Source: JBKBRC01 sp046292345
GTDB lineage: Bacteria; Bacteroidota; Rhodothermia; Rhodothermales; Rubricoccaceae
NCBI GenBank assembly: GCA_046292345.1
Contig: JBKBRC010000026.1
Coordinates: forward strand, 1 to 37,832
DNA length: 37,832 bases
Direction: 5' to 3'
Below the pieces are notes generated by a model. That model saw only the letters and a program-made list of their open reading frames with translations, had not been told where the DNA came from and did not search any database. Below, in pieces: positions 1-8,992 of the stretch (its first letter is position 1; each line of letters begins with the position of its first letter). The translations under genes and the position numbers were made by a program.

Positions 1-379
1 ACGGTGGCCTACGAGAACGTCGTCGGCGTGCGCGTGCGGCGGCTCGTGCTCGGCGGCCGGCGCCTCGAGGTGGACGTAAACCGGGGCCGGGCGACCATCA
101 CCGAGAAGCTGGACTTCTCGGCGCGCGCCGCGGCAGCCGGCTACGTCAAGACGCTGCTCGAGCAGGTCATGCTCGCGCCGCCCGCGTTCCGAGAGGAAGG
201 GGAGACCGACCGACCGGCCGTGGGGGGGGGGGGGGGGGGGGGGGGCGGCGCGGGGGGGGGGGGGGGGGCCGGCCCCCCCNNNNNNNNNNGTGCGTGCAGC
301 GCTTGAGGCGCTGCACGCCGAGGGGCGGCTGAGCGCGCCCGACCTGACGCGGCTCCTGGCGGTTCTGCGCGACGCGTAG
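1..379 (+). CDS. Partial, gap-broken gene of unknown function
   Basis: An open frame enters from the left edge (frame 1) and reads about 70 ordinary residues (VVGVRVRRLVLGG, then a stretch with ARAAAAGYVKTLLEQ) before running into poly-G that translates to poly-Gly. After the N gap another frame gives 29 credible residues (ALEALHAEGRLSAPDLTRLL) ending at TAG 377-379. The two halves are in different apparent frames, but the gap size is arbitrary, so they may be one gene. The start lies outside the window or is the GTG at 4. I do not recognise the family. It converges on the dehydrogenase gene that ends at 448. Confidence 0.45.
222..289. other. Assembly gap flanked by poly-G runs
   Basis: There is a run of 24 G (222-245), a second run of 17 G (252-268), then seven C (273-279) and ten N (280-289). 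Such runs in the middle of a coding frame, ending at N, look like low-quality read ends joined by a scaffolder. Poly-G is the usual no-signal artefact of two-colour sequencing. It should not be read as real protein sequence. Confidence 0.85.
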
Positions 380-430
380 GCGGGCGCGCGGCGCGGACGA
401 AGAGCGCGCAGCGCCCGGCCCCGGGGGCCT

Positions 431-444
431 CCGGCGAAGGCCGG
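431..444. terminator. Possible hairpin between convergent genes
   Basis: CCGGC (431-435), loop GAAG, GCCGG (440-444) forms a perfect 5-bp stem in the 68-base gap between the end of the partial gene (379) and the end of the dehydrogenase gene (448). There is no T-tract, and short GC hairpins are common in DNA this GC-rich, so the terminator role is weakly supported. Confidence 0.25.
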
Positions 445-447
445 CCG

Positions 448-1758
448 TCAGGCCGTGGCCGTCAGGCGCGAGAGCGGCGTGCGGCGCGTATCCACGACCA
501 GGCCCGCATGCTCTGCGAGCTCGTCCCAGTCGTAGGCCGAGTGGTCCGTCACGACGAGCGTGCAGTCGGCCTCGCGGAGGGCTGCAGGCAGGTCCTCCAC
601 GCCCTCCATCGCCACGCCGTGCTCGTCGAACCGGGGCACGTGAGGGTCATGGTAGGAGACCTGGGCGCCCTTCTCGAGCAGCAGCTGGATGATGTCGAGC
701 GCGGGGCTTTCGCGCACGTCCGAGATGTCCTTCTTGTAGGCCACGCCGAGCACGAGCACGCGGCTGCCGCGCAGCGCCTTGCCCTCCTCGTTGAGCGCGT
801 CCTGGACCGCCTGCACCCAGTAGCGCGGCATGCTGGTGTTGACCTCCGAGGCCAGCTCGATGAAGCGCGCCGTATAGTTGAGCGACTTCAGCTTCCACGA
901 GAGGTAGAGCGGGTCAATGGGGATGCAGTGCCCGCCCAGGCCTGGCCCCGGAGTGAACTTCATGAACCCGAACGGCTTGGTGGCCGCCGCGTCGATGACC
1001 TCCCATACGTCCAGCCCGAGCTTGTCGCACATGAGCAGGACCTCGTTGGCGAGCCCGATGTTGACCGCGCGAAACGTGTTCTCGAGCAGCTTGACCATCT
1101 CGGCCGCCTCCGGGCTCGAGACGGGCACGAGCGTGTCGATGGCCTGGCGGTAGAAGGCCGTCGCGAGCTCGGTGCAGGCCGGCGTGACGCCGCCTATCAC
1201 CTTGGGCGTGTTGCGCGTCGTGAAGTCCTCGCGGCCGGGATCGACACGCTCGGGGCTGAAGGCGAGGAAGATGTCCTGCCCGACGGCGAGGCCGCTCTTC
1301 TCGAGCGCGGGCTGGATCACCTCCCGCGTGGTGCCGGGGTAGGTCGTACTCTCGAGCACGACGACCTGTCCGGCGCGCAGGCGCGGTGCGATCTCGTCCG
1401 TGGCCGAGACGATGTAGGAGATGTCGGGATCGCGCGTTTTGCCGAGCGGCGTCGGGACGCAGATCGAGATGCCGTCGGCGTCGCGGAGCGCGTCGAAGTC
1501 GGTCGTGCCGCGAATGAGGCCCTGCTCGACGAGCGGGCGCAGGCGCGCGTCCGGGATGTCCTCGATGTAGCTCTCGCCGCGGTTGAGCGCGGCCATCCTG
1601 TCCTCGCTCAGGTCGATGCCGATCACGCGCACGCCGGCTTCGGCGAAGACGACGGCGAGCGGCAGGCCCACGTATCCCATGCCGATTACGGCGAGCGTGG
1701 CCTCTCGGGCGTGGATGCGCGCCAGGAGCGCGTCGGCGGAGGAGTTGGCGGAAGTCAT
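448..1758 (-). CDS. wbpA: UDP-N-acetylhexosamine 6-dehydrogenase (WbpA/TviB type)
   Basis: This is a 436-residue member of the UDP-glucose/GDP-mannose dehydrogenase family, which oxidises C6 of a UDP-HexNAc to the uronic acid using two NAD+. The N-terminal Rossmann motif GMGYVGLP lies at residues 26-33. The catalytic cysteine is Cys278 in GGHCIPIDP, and the C-terminal NAD/UDP-binding domain follows. The length equals the usual WbpA length. The ATG at 1758 is chosen because the frame upstream is low-complexity and is only a shadow of the epimerase gene. It lies 56 bases downstream of that epimerase and is probably co-transcribed. The product would be UDP-GlcNAcA or, working with the epimerase, UDP-GalNAcA, a building block of surface polysaccharide. 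The family is certain; the exact substrate is inferred from WbpA-like wording and context. Confidence 0.9.
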   Translation of the reverse strand: MTSANSSADALLARIHAREATLAVIGMGYVGLPLAVVFAEAGVRVIGIDLSEDRMAALNRGESYIEDIPDARLRPLVEQGLIRGTTDFDALRDADGISICVPTPLGKTRDPDISYIVSATDEIAPRLRAGQVVVLESTTYPGTTREVIQPALEKSGLAVGQDIFLAFSPERVDPGREDFTTRNTPKVIGGVTPACTELATAFYRQAIDTLVPVSSPEAAEMVKLLENTFRAVNIGLANEVLLMCDKLGLDVWEVIDAAATKPFGFMKFTPGPGLGGHCIPIDPLYLSWKLKSLNYTARFIELASEVNTSMPRYWVQAVQDALNEEGKALRGSRVLVLGVAYKKDISDVRESPALDIIQLLLEKGAQVSYHDPHVPRFDEHGVAMEGVEDLPAALREADCTLVVTDHSAYDWDELAEHAGLVVDTRRTPLSRLTATA

Positions 1759-1814
1759 GCCGTTTGGGGTAGAGGAAAAAGAGGAAGGTCGGGAGAGGGA
1801 AGCCGTGGCCGTGC

Positions 1815-2840
1815 TCAGGGCGTCGCCGGGGCGTGCTGCGCCGCGTACCACGCGACGGTCTCGGCCAGGCCTTCGCCGATGCGGTGCGAGGGCGCGTAGC
1901 CGAGCGCGTCGCGCGCGGCCGAGACGTCGGCGAGCGAGTGCCGAACGTCGCCCGCGCGAAAGGGCGCGTACGCGGGCGCGGGCGCCTCGGGCAGGGCGCC
2001 GAGCGCGACGAGCGCGCGGCCGAGGTGGTCGTGCAGCGTGTTGAGCGTCGTGCGGTCGCCCACGGCCACGTTGTAGACGCGCCCCGTGGCCTCGGAGGGC
2101 GCGGCGGCCGCGCGCAGGTTGGCCTGCACGGCGTTGGCGACGTAGCAGAAGTCGCGGCTCGTCTCGCCGTCTCCGTTGATGGTACAGCGCTGCCCGGCGA
2201 GCATCTGCCCGAGCCAGCGCGGGATCACGGCCGCGTAGGGCCCCTCCGGGTCTTGCCGGGGGCCGAACACGTTGAAGTAGCGTAGCCCGACCGCCTCGAG
2301 GCCGTAGTGGTCCTGGAAGGTGCGCGCGTAGAGTTCGTTGACGCGCTTGGTGACGGCGTAGGGCGAGAGCGGCGTGCCGATCTCGCCCTCGCGCTTCGGG
2401 AGCGCCGGGTGGTCGCCGTAGACCGAGCTCGACGAGGCGTAGACGAAGCGGCGCACGCCGGCGTCGCGTGCGGCGAGGAGCATGTTCACGAAGCCGTCCA
2501 CGTTGACCTGGTGCGACGTGAGCGGGTCGGCGACGGAGCGGGGGACGGAGCCGAGCGCGGCCTGGTGCAGCACCACGTCTACGCCGGCGCAGGCCTCGGC
2601 GCATGCGGCCGCGTTGCGAATGTCGCCCTCGAGGAAGCGGAAGCGCGGGTGGTCGCCGGCAGCGGCCTCGAGGTTGCGACGTGAGCCGGTCGCGAAGTTG
2701 TCGAGCCCGACCACGTCCTGCCCGAGCGCGAGCAGGGTCTCGGTCAGGTGCGAGCCGATGAAGCCGGCTGCGCCGGTGACGAGCCAGCGCCGGGGGGAGT
2801 CAGAGAGGAGGCCGCGCAGGCCGTCGTGGACTTGCGTCAT
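1815..2840 (-). CDS. wbpP: UDP-N-acetylglucosamine 4-epimerase (WbpP/TviC type)
   Basis: A 341-residue extended short-chain dehydrogenase/reductase. The NAD-binding GAAGFIG is at residues 23-29, the serine region SSSSVYGD at 136-143, and the catalytic Tyr161 and Lys165 sit in PYAVTK. The stretches AALGSVPRS and INGDGETSRDFCY are typical of the WbpP/TviC subgroup, which interconverts UDP-GlcNAc and UDP-GalNAc (or their uronic acids). The start is the ATG at 2840, preceded by an A-rich leader and a promoter-like element. It is the first gene of a two-gene unit with the dehydrogenase at 448-1758. The pair resembles the TviB/TviC set that makes UDP-GalNAcA. The subgroup call rests on motif memory, not on an alignment. 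Confidence 0.88.
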   Translation of the reverse strand: MTQVHDGLRGLLSDSPRRWLVTGAAGFIGSHLTETLLALGQDVVGLDNFATGSRRNLEAAAGDHPRFRFLEGDIRNAAACAEACAGVDVVLHQAALGSVPRSVADPLTSHQVNVDGFVNMLLAARDAGVRRFVYASSSSVYGDHPALPKREGEIGTPLSPYAVTKRVNELYARTFQDHYGLEAVGLRYFNVFGPRQDPEGPYAAVIPRWLGQMLAGQRCTINGDGETSRDFCYVANAVQANLRAAAAPSEATGRVYNVAVGDRTTLNTLHDHLGRALVALGALPEAPAPAYAPFRAGDVRHSLADVSAARDALGYAPSHRIGEGLAETVAWYAAQHAPATP

Positions 2841-2860
2841 GTTTTAACCGTCGAGGGCGT

Positions 2861-2891
2861 CAAGGTTACGTTGCGTGCATATCGGCCAGAA
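2861..2891 (-). promoter_or_regulatory. Bacteroidota-type promoter for the epimerase-dehydrogenase pair
   Basis: Read on the minus strand there is TTC (2891-2889), 20 bases, then TAACCTTG (2868-2861), one mismatch from the TAnnTTTG -7 consensus of Bacteroidota. The expected transcript start would leave a leader of roughly 15 bases before the ATG at 2840, ending in the A-rich GGTTAAAAC. Spacing matches the candidate in front of nuoJ. Confidence 0.4.
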
Positions 2892-2976
2892 GCCGTCGTG
2901 ACCTTAGTGCCCCCGGCGAATCTCGGGCCAAGAGGCGCCCGTGCGTTGCGGGCGTTCCAGGTCGCAGCGCACGCCC

Positions 2977-4476
2977 TCAGGGCGCGGCCAGCACCGCCTC
3001 GGGAGGTAGAAGCGTACCGGCGAGGAAACGGAGCTCGGCCTCGGCGCGCAGCGCCTGGAAGAGCACGTCCACGCGGCGCGTCTGCACGTTGACCAGTGCC
3101 AGCTGCACCTGGCGCAGCTCGAGCGGCGAGATGAAGCCAAGCTGAAGCTGCGCCAGCCCGACGCGCACGTTCTGCCGCGCGATGGTCTCGTTGCGCGCCT
3201 CGAGAGCGACGAGCGCGCGGAACGTCTGCACGGAGGCCGCGAGGCGCGCCAGCTCAGTCTCGAGCGCGAGGCGCTCGCCAGCCGTGTCGAGCGCGGCCTG
3301 GCGCTGGCGGATCCCGGCCACCTGCACGCGGCGCCGGCGTTCGCCGCCGTCGAGGAGCGGCAGCGAGAGCGTGAGGCCGTACGAGAGATCGGCGGCGAGG
3401 CCGGGCCGGAAGGCGAGCGGCAGCGGGCCGCGATCGGCGGCGCCGGCGCCGAGGCCGGCCGTGGCGCGCACGCGCGGCGCGAACTCGGAGCGGACCTCGT
3501 CCGCGACGCGCGCGGCCGCCTCCTCGGCCACGGCGAGCGCGCGCAGGCGCCGGTTCTGCGTGCGGGCCAGAAGGGCGAGCCGAGGAAGGTCGGGCGGCGG
3601 CCCGAGCGCGAGGCTGTCGGCGGGCGCGACCGCGAGCGGGTCCGGGAGTGCGAGCAGGCCGCCGAGCGTGGCCCGGGCGGCGGCGAGCTGAAGCTGCTGG
3701 CGCAGGAGCGCCGCGCGGTCGGCGTTGAGGTCCGCGAGCGCGAGCGCCGCGTCGACGTCGGCTGCGGTGCCGATACGGACCTCCGCGGCGGCGAGGCGGA
3801 GCCGGTCTTCGGAGACGCCGACGGCCTCGGCGAGTGCGTCGACGAGCGCGGCCTGGCGCGCGGCGTCGTAGTAGGCGGTGACGACAGCGAGCACGAGCGC
3901 CTCCGCGTCGAGGTCGGCCAGGAGGGCGAAGCGGCGAGCGTCGGCCTCGAGGCGGGCGAACGTGGCCGCGCGGCGCCCGCCGTCGAAGAGCGTGACGCCG
4001 GCGGCGAGGTCGGCCGAGACGGTGGTCGAGCCCTGGGCGCTCGCGCGTTGCCCGCCGAAGAGCTGTCCGCCCTGCCCGCCGCTCACGCGCACGCTCGCGT
4101 CGAGCGTCGGCAGGAAGCCGGCGTTGCCGGGGGTGACGTCGGTCTCGGCGCGGAGCGCCTCCAGCGCCGAAGCTGCCCGCTCGGGGTTGCGCGCAAGCGC
4201 GATGGCGACGGCGTCGGCGAGCGAGACGGGCTGTGCCGGGGCGAGCAAGGGCGCCGGCTCGAGGCCGGTCGCGAACGTCTCGCCGTAGAGGCGCAGCGAG
4301 TCCGGAAGCGGCGGGACGGTCTGCAGGCGGAGGCCGCGCTCCGGCACGGGCTGGGCGGTGGCGGCGGCGGCGAGCAGGAGCAGGCCGGTGGCGGGCAGGA
4401 GCAGGCCGGCGGCGAGGGCCACAGCGACCCGGCGCGCGCCGGCCGGGCCGGCGAGGCGGGGAGAGCAGAGGGACAC
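2977..4476 (-). CDS. TolC-family outer-membrane efflux protein
   Basis: A 499-residue outer-membrane channel that forms the exit duct of the RND pump encoded just upstream. It has an N-terminal signal peptide (a hydrophobic Ala/Leu stretch ending near AATA-QP), then repeated alpha-helical TolC segments, including the family-like SLADAVAIALARNPE near the start and LAQLQLGFISPLELRQVQ near the end. The start is taken as GTG 4476, two bases after the pump's stop codon, because the signal peptide begins there; no in-frame ATG is available nearby. It is the last gene of the adaptor-pump-channel operon. The call is firm at family level; the exported substrate is unknown. Confidence 0.88.
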   Translation of the reverse strand: MSLCSPRLAGPAGARRVAVALAAGLLLPATGLLLLAAAATAQPVPERGLRLQTVPPLPDSLRLYGETFATGLEPAPLLAPAQPVSLADAVAIALARNPERAASALEALRAETDVTPGNAGFLPTLDASVRVSGGQGGQLFGGQRASAQGSTTVSADLAAGVTLFDGGRRAATFARLEADARRFALLADLDAEALVLAVVTAYYDAARQAALVDALAEAVGVSEDRLRLAAAEVRIGTAADVDAALALADLNADRAALLRQQLQLAAARATLGGLLALPDPLAVAPADSLALGPPPDLPRLALLARTQNRRLRALAVAEEAAARVADEVRSEFAPRVRATAGLGAGAADRGPLPLAFRPGLAADLSYGLTLSLPLLDGGERRRRVQVAGIRQRQAALDTAGERLALETELARLAASVQTFRALVALEARNETIARQNVRVGLAQLQLGFISPLELRQVQLALVNVQTRRVDVLFQALRAEAELRFLAGTLLPPEAVLAAP

Positions 4477-4478
4477 GT

Positions 4479-7400
4479 TCAGGGCGCGGGGCGATCGGGG
4501 AGCGGCGCGGGCTGCGCGGCACCGTCGCCAGCGGGCTCGTCGGGCGGGCGCGCGTTCGGAAGGACGGAGAGAGGCGCCGGGAAGGCCGGGGGGGGCGTCG
4601 CCGCGGTGCCGCTGCGGGCCATTCCGTCGCCGGCCGTTCCGCTGCCGGCTGCCCGTTCGCCGGCCCGTCCGTTGCCGGCGCTCGGCGCGTCGCGGCGCGC
4701 CGCGCCGGCGGCGTCGCGGCGGAGCGCGCGGTCGAGGTCCGGGTTGTCGGGCAGGCGCCGCCCGGCGATGAACGTGTAGACGGCCGGCACCACGAAGAGC
4801 GAGAGCGCCGTCCCGACAGCCATGCCGCCGATCACGGCCAGGCCCATCGGGATGCGGCTCGTGGCGCCGCTGCCGAGCGCGAGCGCGATGGGAAGCGTGC
4901 CGAGGATGGTCGAGAAGGCCGTCATCAGGATGGGCCGGAAGCGCGCCTCGGCGGCCTCGGCGGCGGCCGTATGCACGTCCGCGCCGGCCTCGCGACGCTG
5001 CCGCGCAAACTCGACGATCAGGATGCCGTTCTTGGTCACGAGCCCGATCAGCATCACGAGCCCGATCTGGCTGAACACGTTGAGGGTCGCGCCGAAGAGC
5101 CACAGCAGGCCGAGCGCGCCCACGAGCGCGAGCGGGACCGTGAACAGGATCGTGAGCGGGTCGCGGAAGCTCTCGAACTGCGCCGCGAGGACGAGAAAGA
5201 TCAGCACGAGCGCGAGCAGAAAGACGACGTAGATCTGGCCGCTGGACTCGCGGAAGTCGCGGCTCTGTCCGTCCAGGGCCGTCGTGAAGCCCGGCGGCAG
5301 CGTCTCGGCCGCGATGCGCTCCATGGCCTCGATGGCCTCGCCGAGCGAGACCCCGGGGGCGGGCTGCGCCGAGACCGTCGCGGCGGTGAAGCGCTGGAAG
5401 CGGTTGAGCTGCGGCGGCGCGGCCGACTCGCGCGTCGTGACGAGGTTGGCGAGCGGGATGGGCTGGCCCGAGGCGCTGCGCACCGTCAGCCGCTCGAGCG
5501 CCGCCGGCGTGTTGCGTCCCTCGCGCTCGAGCTGCCCGATGATCTCGTACTGCTTGCCGTCGCGGATGAAGAAGCCGACGCGCTGCTCCGAGAGCGCGAG
5601 CTGGAGCGTGCCCGTGACGTCCTGCGGATCGATGCCGAGCGTCTGCGCGCGCGTGCGGTCGACCTCGACCTGGAGCTCGGGCAGCGTGAACTCGAGGTTC
5701 GAGCGGGCGAACTGGAACGCCGGGTCCTGGTTGGCCGCGGCCATGAAGGCCGGCATGGTCTCCTGGAGCGCCTCGAGCGTGGGCGCCTGCACGATGAACT
5801 GCACCGGCAGGCCGCGGCTCGTCTGCGTGGCGATCGTGGGCGGCTGCGCCACGTTGACGCGCGCGCCGGGCAGGCCGCGCACGGCGCGCTGGAGCGCGCT
5901 CGCAATCTCGTCCTGCGTGCGCGTGCGCTCGGCAGGGGGCACCAGGCGCACCGTCACGAATCCCGAGTTGACCGACGCCGCGCCGCCGAAGCCGGGCGAG
6001 GTGACCGAGATCACGGCGGCGGCCTCGGGCACCTCCCGGCGCACGAGGTCCTCGAGCTCGCGCATGTAGGCGAGCATGTAGGCGTAGCCGCGCCCCTGCG
6101 GCGCGTTGGCCGTCAGGCGCAGCTGCGAGCGGTCCTCCTGCGGGGCGAGCTCGCTCTCGAGAGCGCCGAAGAGCGTCCAGATGCCGGCGCCGGCGGCCAG
6201 CATGACCACGAACGCGAGCCAGCGCACGCGCAGGAACGCGCCGAGGGCGCGGCGGTAGCCGTCCGCCAGGCGCGCGAACGCGGGCTCGGTCTTGCGGTAG
6301 AGCCACGGCGCCCGCGCGCGCCGCCGCAGCAGCTTCGAGGCCACCATGGGCGTGAGCGTGAGCGCGACGAACGACGAGATCACGACCGCGCCGGCGATCG
6401 TGAGCCCGAACTCGCGGAAGAGCGCCCCGACGATGCCCCCCTGGAAGATGATGGGCAGGAAGACCGCCACGAGCGCGAGCGTGGTCGCGATGACGGCCAG
6501 GTAGATCTCGCGCGTGCCGCGCACCGCCGCCGGGCGCGGGTCCGCGCCGCCCTCGATCTTGGCGTAAATGTTCTCGAGCACGACGATGGCGTCGTCCACG
6601 ACGAGGCCGATGGCGAGCACGAGCGCGAGCAGCGTGAGCACGTTGACCGAGAAGCCGGCGAGCGCCATCACGCCGAAGGCCCCCACGAGCGAGACCGGGA
6701 TGACGAGCACGGGCACGAGCGTCGTGCGCCAGTCGCGCAGGAACGCGAAGATGACGAGCACGACGAGCGCGAGCGCGAGCAGCAGCGTCTGCTGCACCTC
6801 GCGGATGGAGGCGCGGATGGGCACGGTGTTGTCGAAGCCGATGCCGAGCCGGATGCCCGGCGGCAGGTCCGGCGCGATCTCCGCGACGCGCGCGTTGAAC
6901 GCGTCCACCATGTCGATCTGGTTGGCGCCCGGCAGCGGGCGCAGCACGACGCCGACCATCTCGGCGCCGTCGCGGCGTAGCAGCGTGCGCTCGTTGAGCG
7001 CGCCGAGCTCGACGCGGCCCACGTCGCGGAAGCGCACGAGCGTCGGCCCGTCGGCGCGCAGCACGAGGCCCTCGAACTCCTCGGGCGTGGCCAGGCGCGT
7101 GAGCGGGCGGATGGTCAGCTCCACCTGGTCGCCCTCGATGCGTCCGCCGGGCAGCTCGAGGTTCTGGCGCTGCACGGCCGTGCGGACGTCGGCCGGCGTG
7201 AGGTTGTAGGCCGCCAGGCGCGCCGGGTCCATGACGAGGCGCATCGCGTAGCGCCGGGCGCCCCAGATGTCGACCGCCGCCACGCCGGGAATGGTCTGGA
7301 GGCGCTCGGCGAAGAAATTCTCCGCGATCTCGGTCAGCTCGAGCAGCGAGTAGCGGTCCGAGGCCAGGTTGAGGAAAACGACCGGCTGCCCATCGGCGTC

Positions 7401-7796
7401 GGCCTTGGAGACGACCGGCTCGTCGATCTCGGGCGGGAGCTGCTGCCGGGCGCGGCTGACGCGGTCGCGCACCTCGGCGGCAGCCGCGTCCAGGTCCGCC
7501 CCGAGCTCGAACTCGACGCGGATCGTCGAGCGGCCCTCGCGGCTGGTACTCGTCAGCGAGCGGATGCCGTCGATGGCGTTGATGGACGCCTCGAGCGGCT
7601 CGGTCACCTGGTTCTCGACCACGGTCGCGTTGGCGCCGCGCAGGTTCGTCTGCACCGACACCACAGGCGGCTCCACGACCGGGTACTCGCGCACGCCGAG
7701 CTGCGTGAATCCGATCACGCCGCCGATCACGATCGCCAGCGAGAGCACGGTGGCGAAGACCGGGCGGCGGACGGAGAGGTCGTAGAGTGCGGCCAT
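4479..7796 (-). CDS. RND-family efflux pump inner-membrane subunit
   Basis: A 1105-residue HAE1/AcrB-like proton-driven exporter. The N-terminus (LYDLSVRRPVFATVLSLAI) is the usual TM1 entry. Two large periplasmic regions follow, with 12 expected membrane segments. GLVVDDAIVVLENIY carries the adjacent aspartates of TM4 that relay protons in AcrB. It pulls substrates from the periplasm and outer leaflet and passes them to the channel encoded next. Starts at ATG 7796, 11 bases after the adaptor gene. The last 80 or so residues after TM12 are a Pro/Ala/Gly-rich disordered tail (from about RRDAAGAARRD) that goes beyond the family's normal end; its DNA contains imperfect repeats of CCGTTCCGCTGCCGGC-like units. 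Substrate unknown. Confidence 0.93.
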   Translation of the reverse strand: MAALYDLSVRRPVFATVLSLAIVIGGVIGFTQLGVREYPVVEPPVVSVQTNLRGANATVVENQVTEPLEASINAIDGIRSLTSTSREGRSTIRVEFELGADLDAAAAEVRDRVSRARQQLPPEIDEPVVSKADADGQPVVFLNLASDRYSLLELTEIAENFFAERLQTIPGVAAVDIWGARRYAMRLVMDPARLAAYNLTPADVRTAVQRQNLELPGGRIEGDQVELTIRPLTRLATPEEFEGLVLRADGPTLVRFRDVGRVELGALNERTLLRRDGAEMVGVVLRPLPGANQIDMVDAFNARVAEIAPDLPPGIRLGIGFDNTVPIRASIREVQQTLLLALALVVLVIFAFLRDWRTTLVPVLVIPVSLVGAFGVMALAGFSVNVLTLLALVLAIGLVVDDAIVVLENIYAKIEGGADPRPAAVRGTREIYLAVIATTLALVAVFLPIIFQGGIVGALFREFGLTIAGAVVISSFVALTLTPMVASKLLRRRARAPWLYRKTEPAFARLADGYRRALGAFLRVRWLAFVVMLAAGAGIWTLFGALESELAPQEDRSQLRLTANAPQGRGYAYMLAYMRELEDLVRREVPEAAAVISVTSPGFGGAASVNSGFVTVRLVPPAERTRTQDEIASALQRAVRGLPGARVNVAQPPTIATQTSRGLPVQFIVQAPTLEALQETMPAFMAAANQDPAFQFARSNLEFTLPELQVEVDRTRAQTLGIDPQDVTGTLQLALSEQRVGFFIRDGKQYEIIGQLEREGRNTPAALERLTVRSASGQPIPLANLVTTRESAAPPQLNRFQRFTAATVSAQPAPGVSLGEAIEAMERIAAETLPPGFTTALDGQSRDFRESSGQIYVVFLLALVLIFLVLAAQFESFRDPLTILFTVPLALVGALGLLWLFGATLNVFSQIGLVMLIGLVTKNGILIVEFARQRREAGADVHTAAAEAAEARFRPILMTAFSTILGTLPIALALGSGATSRIPMGLAVIGGMAVGTALSLFVVPAVYTFIAGRRLPDNPDLDRALRRDAAGAARRDAPSAGNGRAGERAAGSGTAGDGMARSGTAATPPPAFPAPLSVLPNARPPDEPAGDGAAQPAPLPDRPAP

Positions 7797-7807
7797 GGTC
7801 GTAGGAG

Positions 7808-8992
7808 CTAGCGGGGGCTGCCGGACGGGCCGCCGGACGCGGGGCGGAAGGCGGAAGGACGCTCGGGCGTCTCGGGGCGCACCGCGCCGGGGTCGAACGC
7901 GCCGCGCGAGACGCGCACCGGCTGCCCCGGCCGCACCTCGTCGAAGCCGGACGTGAGCACGACCTCGCCTTCGCGTAGCCCGGCCGTGATCTGGACCTCG
8001 TCGGCCGTGCGGATGCCCGTGGCGACGTTGCGCGGCTGCGCCTGCCCGTCGGCGACGACGTAGACGCGCGCGCTGTCGGCCGAGGGCACGACGGCCACCG
8101 TGGGCACGAGGAGGGCGTTCTCGATCGCCTCGAACACGACGGTGACCTCGGCGAAGCTGCCCGCTTGAAGCACGCCGCCCGGGTTGGCCGCGCGCGCGCG
8201 CACCGTGACGGCCCGCGTGCCCGGGTCTACGGCGGACTCGAACGCGTACACGGTGGCGACGAAGTCGTCCTCCCGGCCTGGCACGCGGAAGCGCACGGGC
8301 GTGCCGACGGGCAGGCGCCCGGCGTAGCGCTCGGGCACGGCGAACGTCAGGCGGAGCGGGCTCGTCTGACGCAGCGTGGCGATACGGTCGCCCGGCGCCA
8401 CGTACGCGCCGACGCTGATTTCGCGCAGGCCGATCTGGCCTGAGAACGGCGCCACGATGCGCCGGCGGTCGATCTCCGCGGCGAGGCGAGCCAGCTCGGC
8501 CTCGAGCACGCGCAGTTCGCTCTCGGCCTGGTCGAGCGCCTGCCGGCTGAGGCCGCCGATCTCGAAGAGCTCGCGCCGGCGGGCCGTCTGCACGGCCGCC
8601 AGGTCGCGGCGCGTGCGGGCGGCCTGCACCTCGGCGCGGAGAACGTCCGTGTCGAGCACGGCGAGCGTCTGGCCCTGCCGCACGAAAGCGCCCTCGGCGA
8701 AGCCGAGCGAGACGATACGCCCGGCCACCTCGGCCCGCACGTCGACGGCCTCCCAGGGGTCGAGCTCGCCGGTCGTGGTGAGGCGCTCCTCGAGCAGCTC
8801 GGCGCGCACCTGCGCCACGGTGACCGTGAGCGAGTCCCCGCCGCGTCCGCCGCCAGGGCCGCCGCCGCCAGGGCTGCGGCCAGCCTCGGCGTCTCCGCCG
8901 AACACGCGCGGCACGAGCACGGCCGCGAGTACGGCCGCTGCCGCGAGCCCGGCCCAGAGGGCGATGCGCTTCTGCTTCGGGGAGAGCGCCAT
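7808..8992 (-). CDS. RND efflux periplasmic adaptor subunit (HlyD/MFP family)
   Basis: A 394-residue membrane-fusion protein that joins the inner-membrane pump to the outer-membrane channel. After a short basic N-terminus there is one membrane anchor (about residues 11-27; no lipobox Cys). Then a Gly-rich linker, the first half of the biotinyl-lipoyl domain (EVAGRIVSLGFAEGAFVRQG), a coiled-coil hairpin rich in Ala/Arg/Glu, the second lipoyl half (IVAPFSGQIGLREISVGAYV), beta-barrel and membrane-proximal domains (LVPTVAVV), and a Pro/Ser-rich end. The ATG at 8992 is chosen because the frame upstream lacks hydrophobic or conserved sequence. First gene of the efflux operon. Its promoter should lie in 8993-9215, shared with the divergent peptidase gene; I could not place it. 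Confidence 0.92.
   Translation of the reverse strand: MALSPKQKRIALWAGLAAAAVLAAVLVPRVFGGDAEAGRSPGGGGPGGGRGGDSLTVTVAQVRAELLEERLTTTGELDPWEAVDVRAEVAGRIVSLGFAEGAFVRQGQTLAVLDTDVLRAEVQAARTRRDLAAVQTARRRELFEIGGLSRQALDQAESELRVLEAELARLAAEIDRRRIVAPFSGQIGLREISVGAYVAPGDRIATLRQTSPLRLTFAVPERYAGRLPVGTPVRFRVPGREDDFVATVYAFESAVDPGTRAVTVRARAANPGGVLQAGSFAEVTVVFEAIENALLVPTVAVVPSADSARVYVVADGQAQPRNVATGIRTADEVQITAGLREGEVVLTSGFDEVRPGQPVRVSRGAFDPGAVRPETPERPSAFRPASGGPSGSPR

Noticed and set aside
222..245. Poly-G tract as a phase-variation switch
   Set aside because: It is beside an N gap and another G-run, which fits a sequencing artefact better than biology.
4233..6980. A 915-codon open frame on the plus strand opposite the RND pump
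   Set aside because: Composition is a charged shadow (Arg, Glu, His, Asp) of the pump gene; long antisense frames are normal at this GC content.
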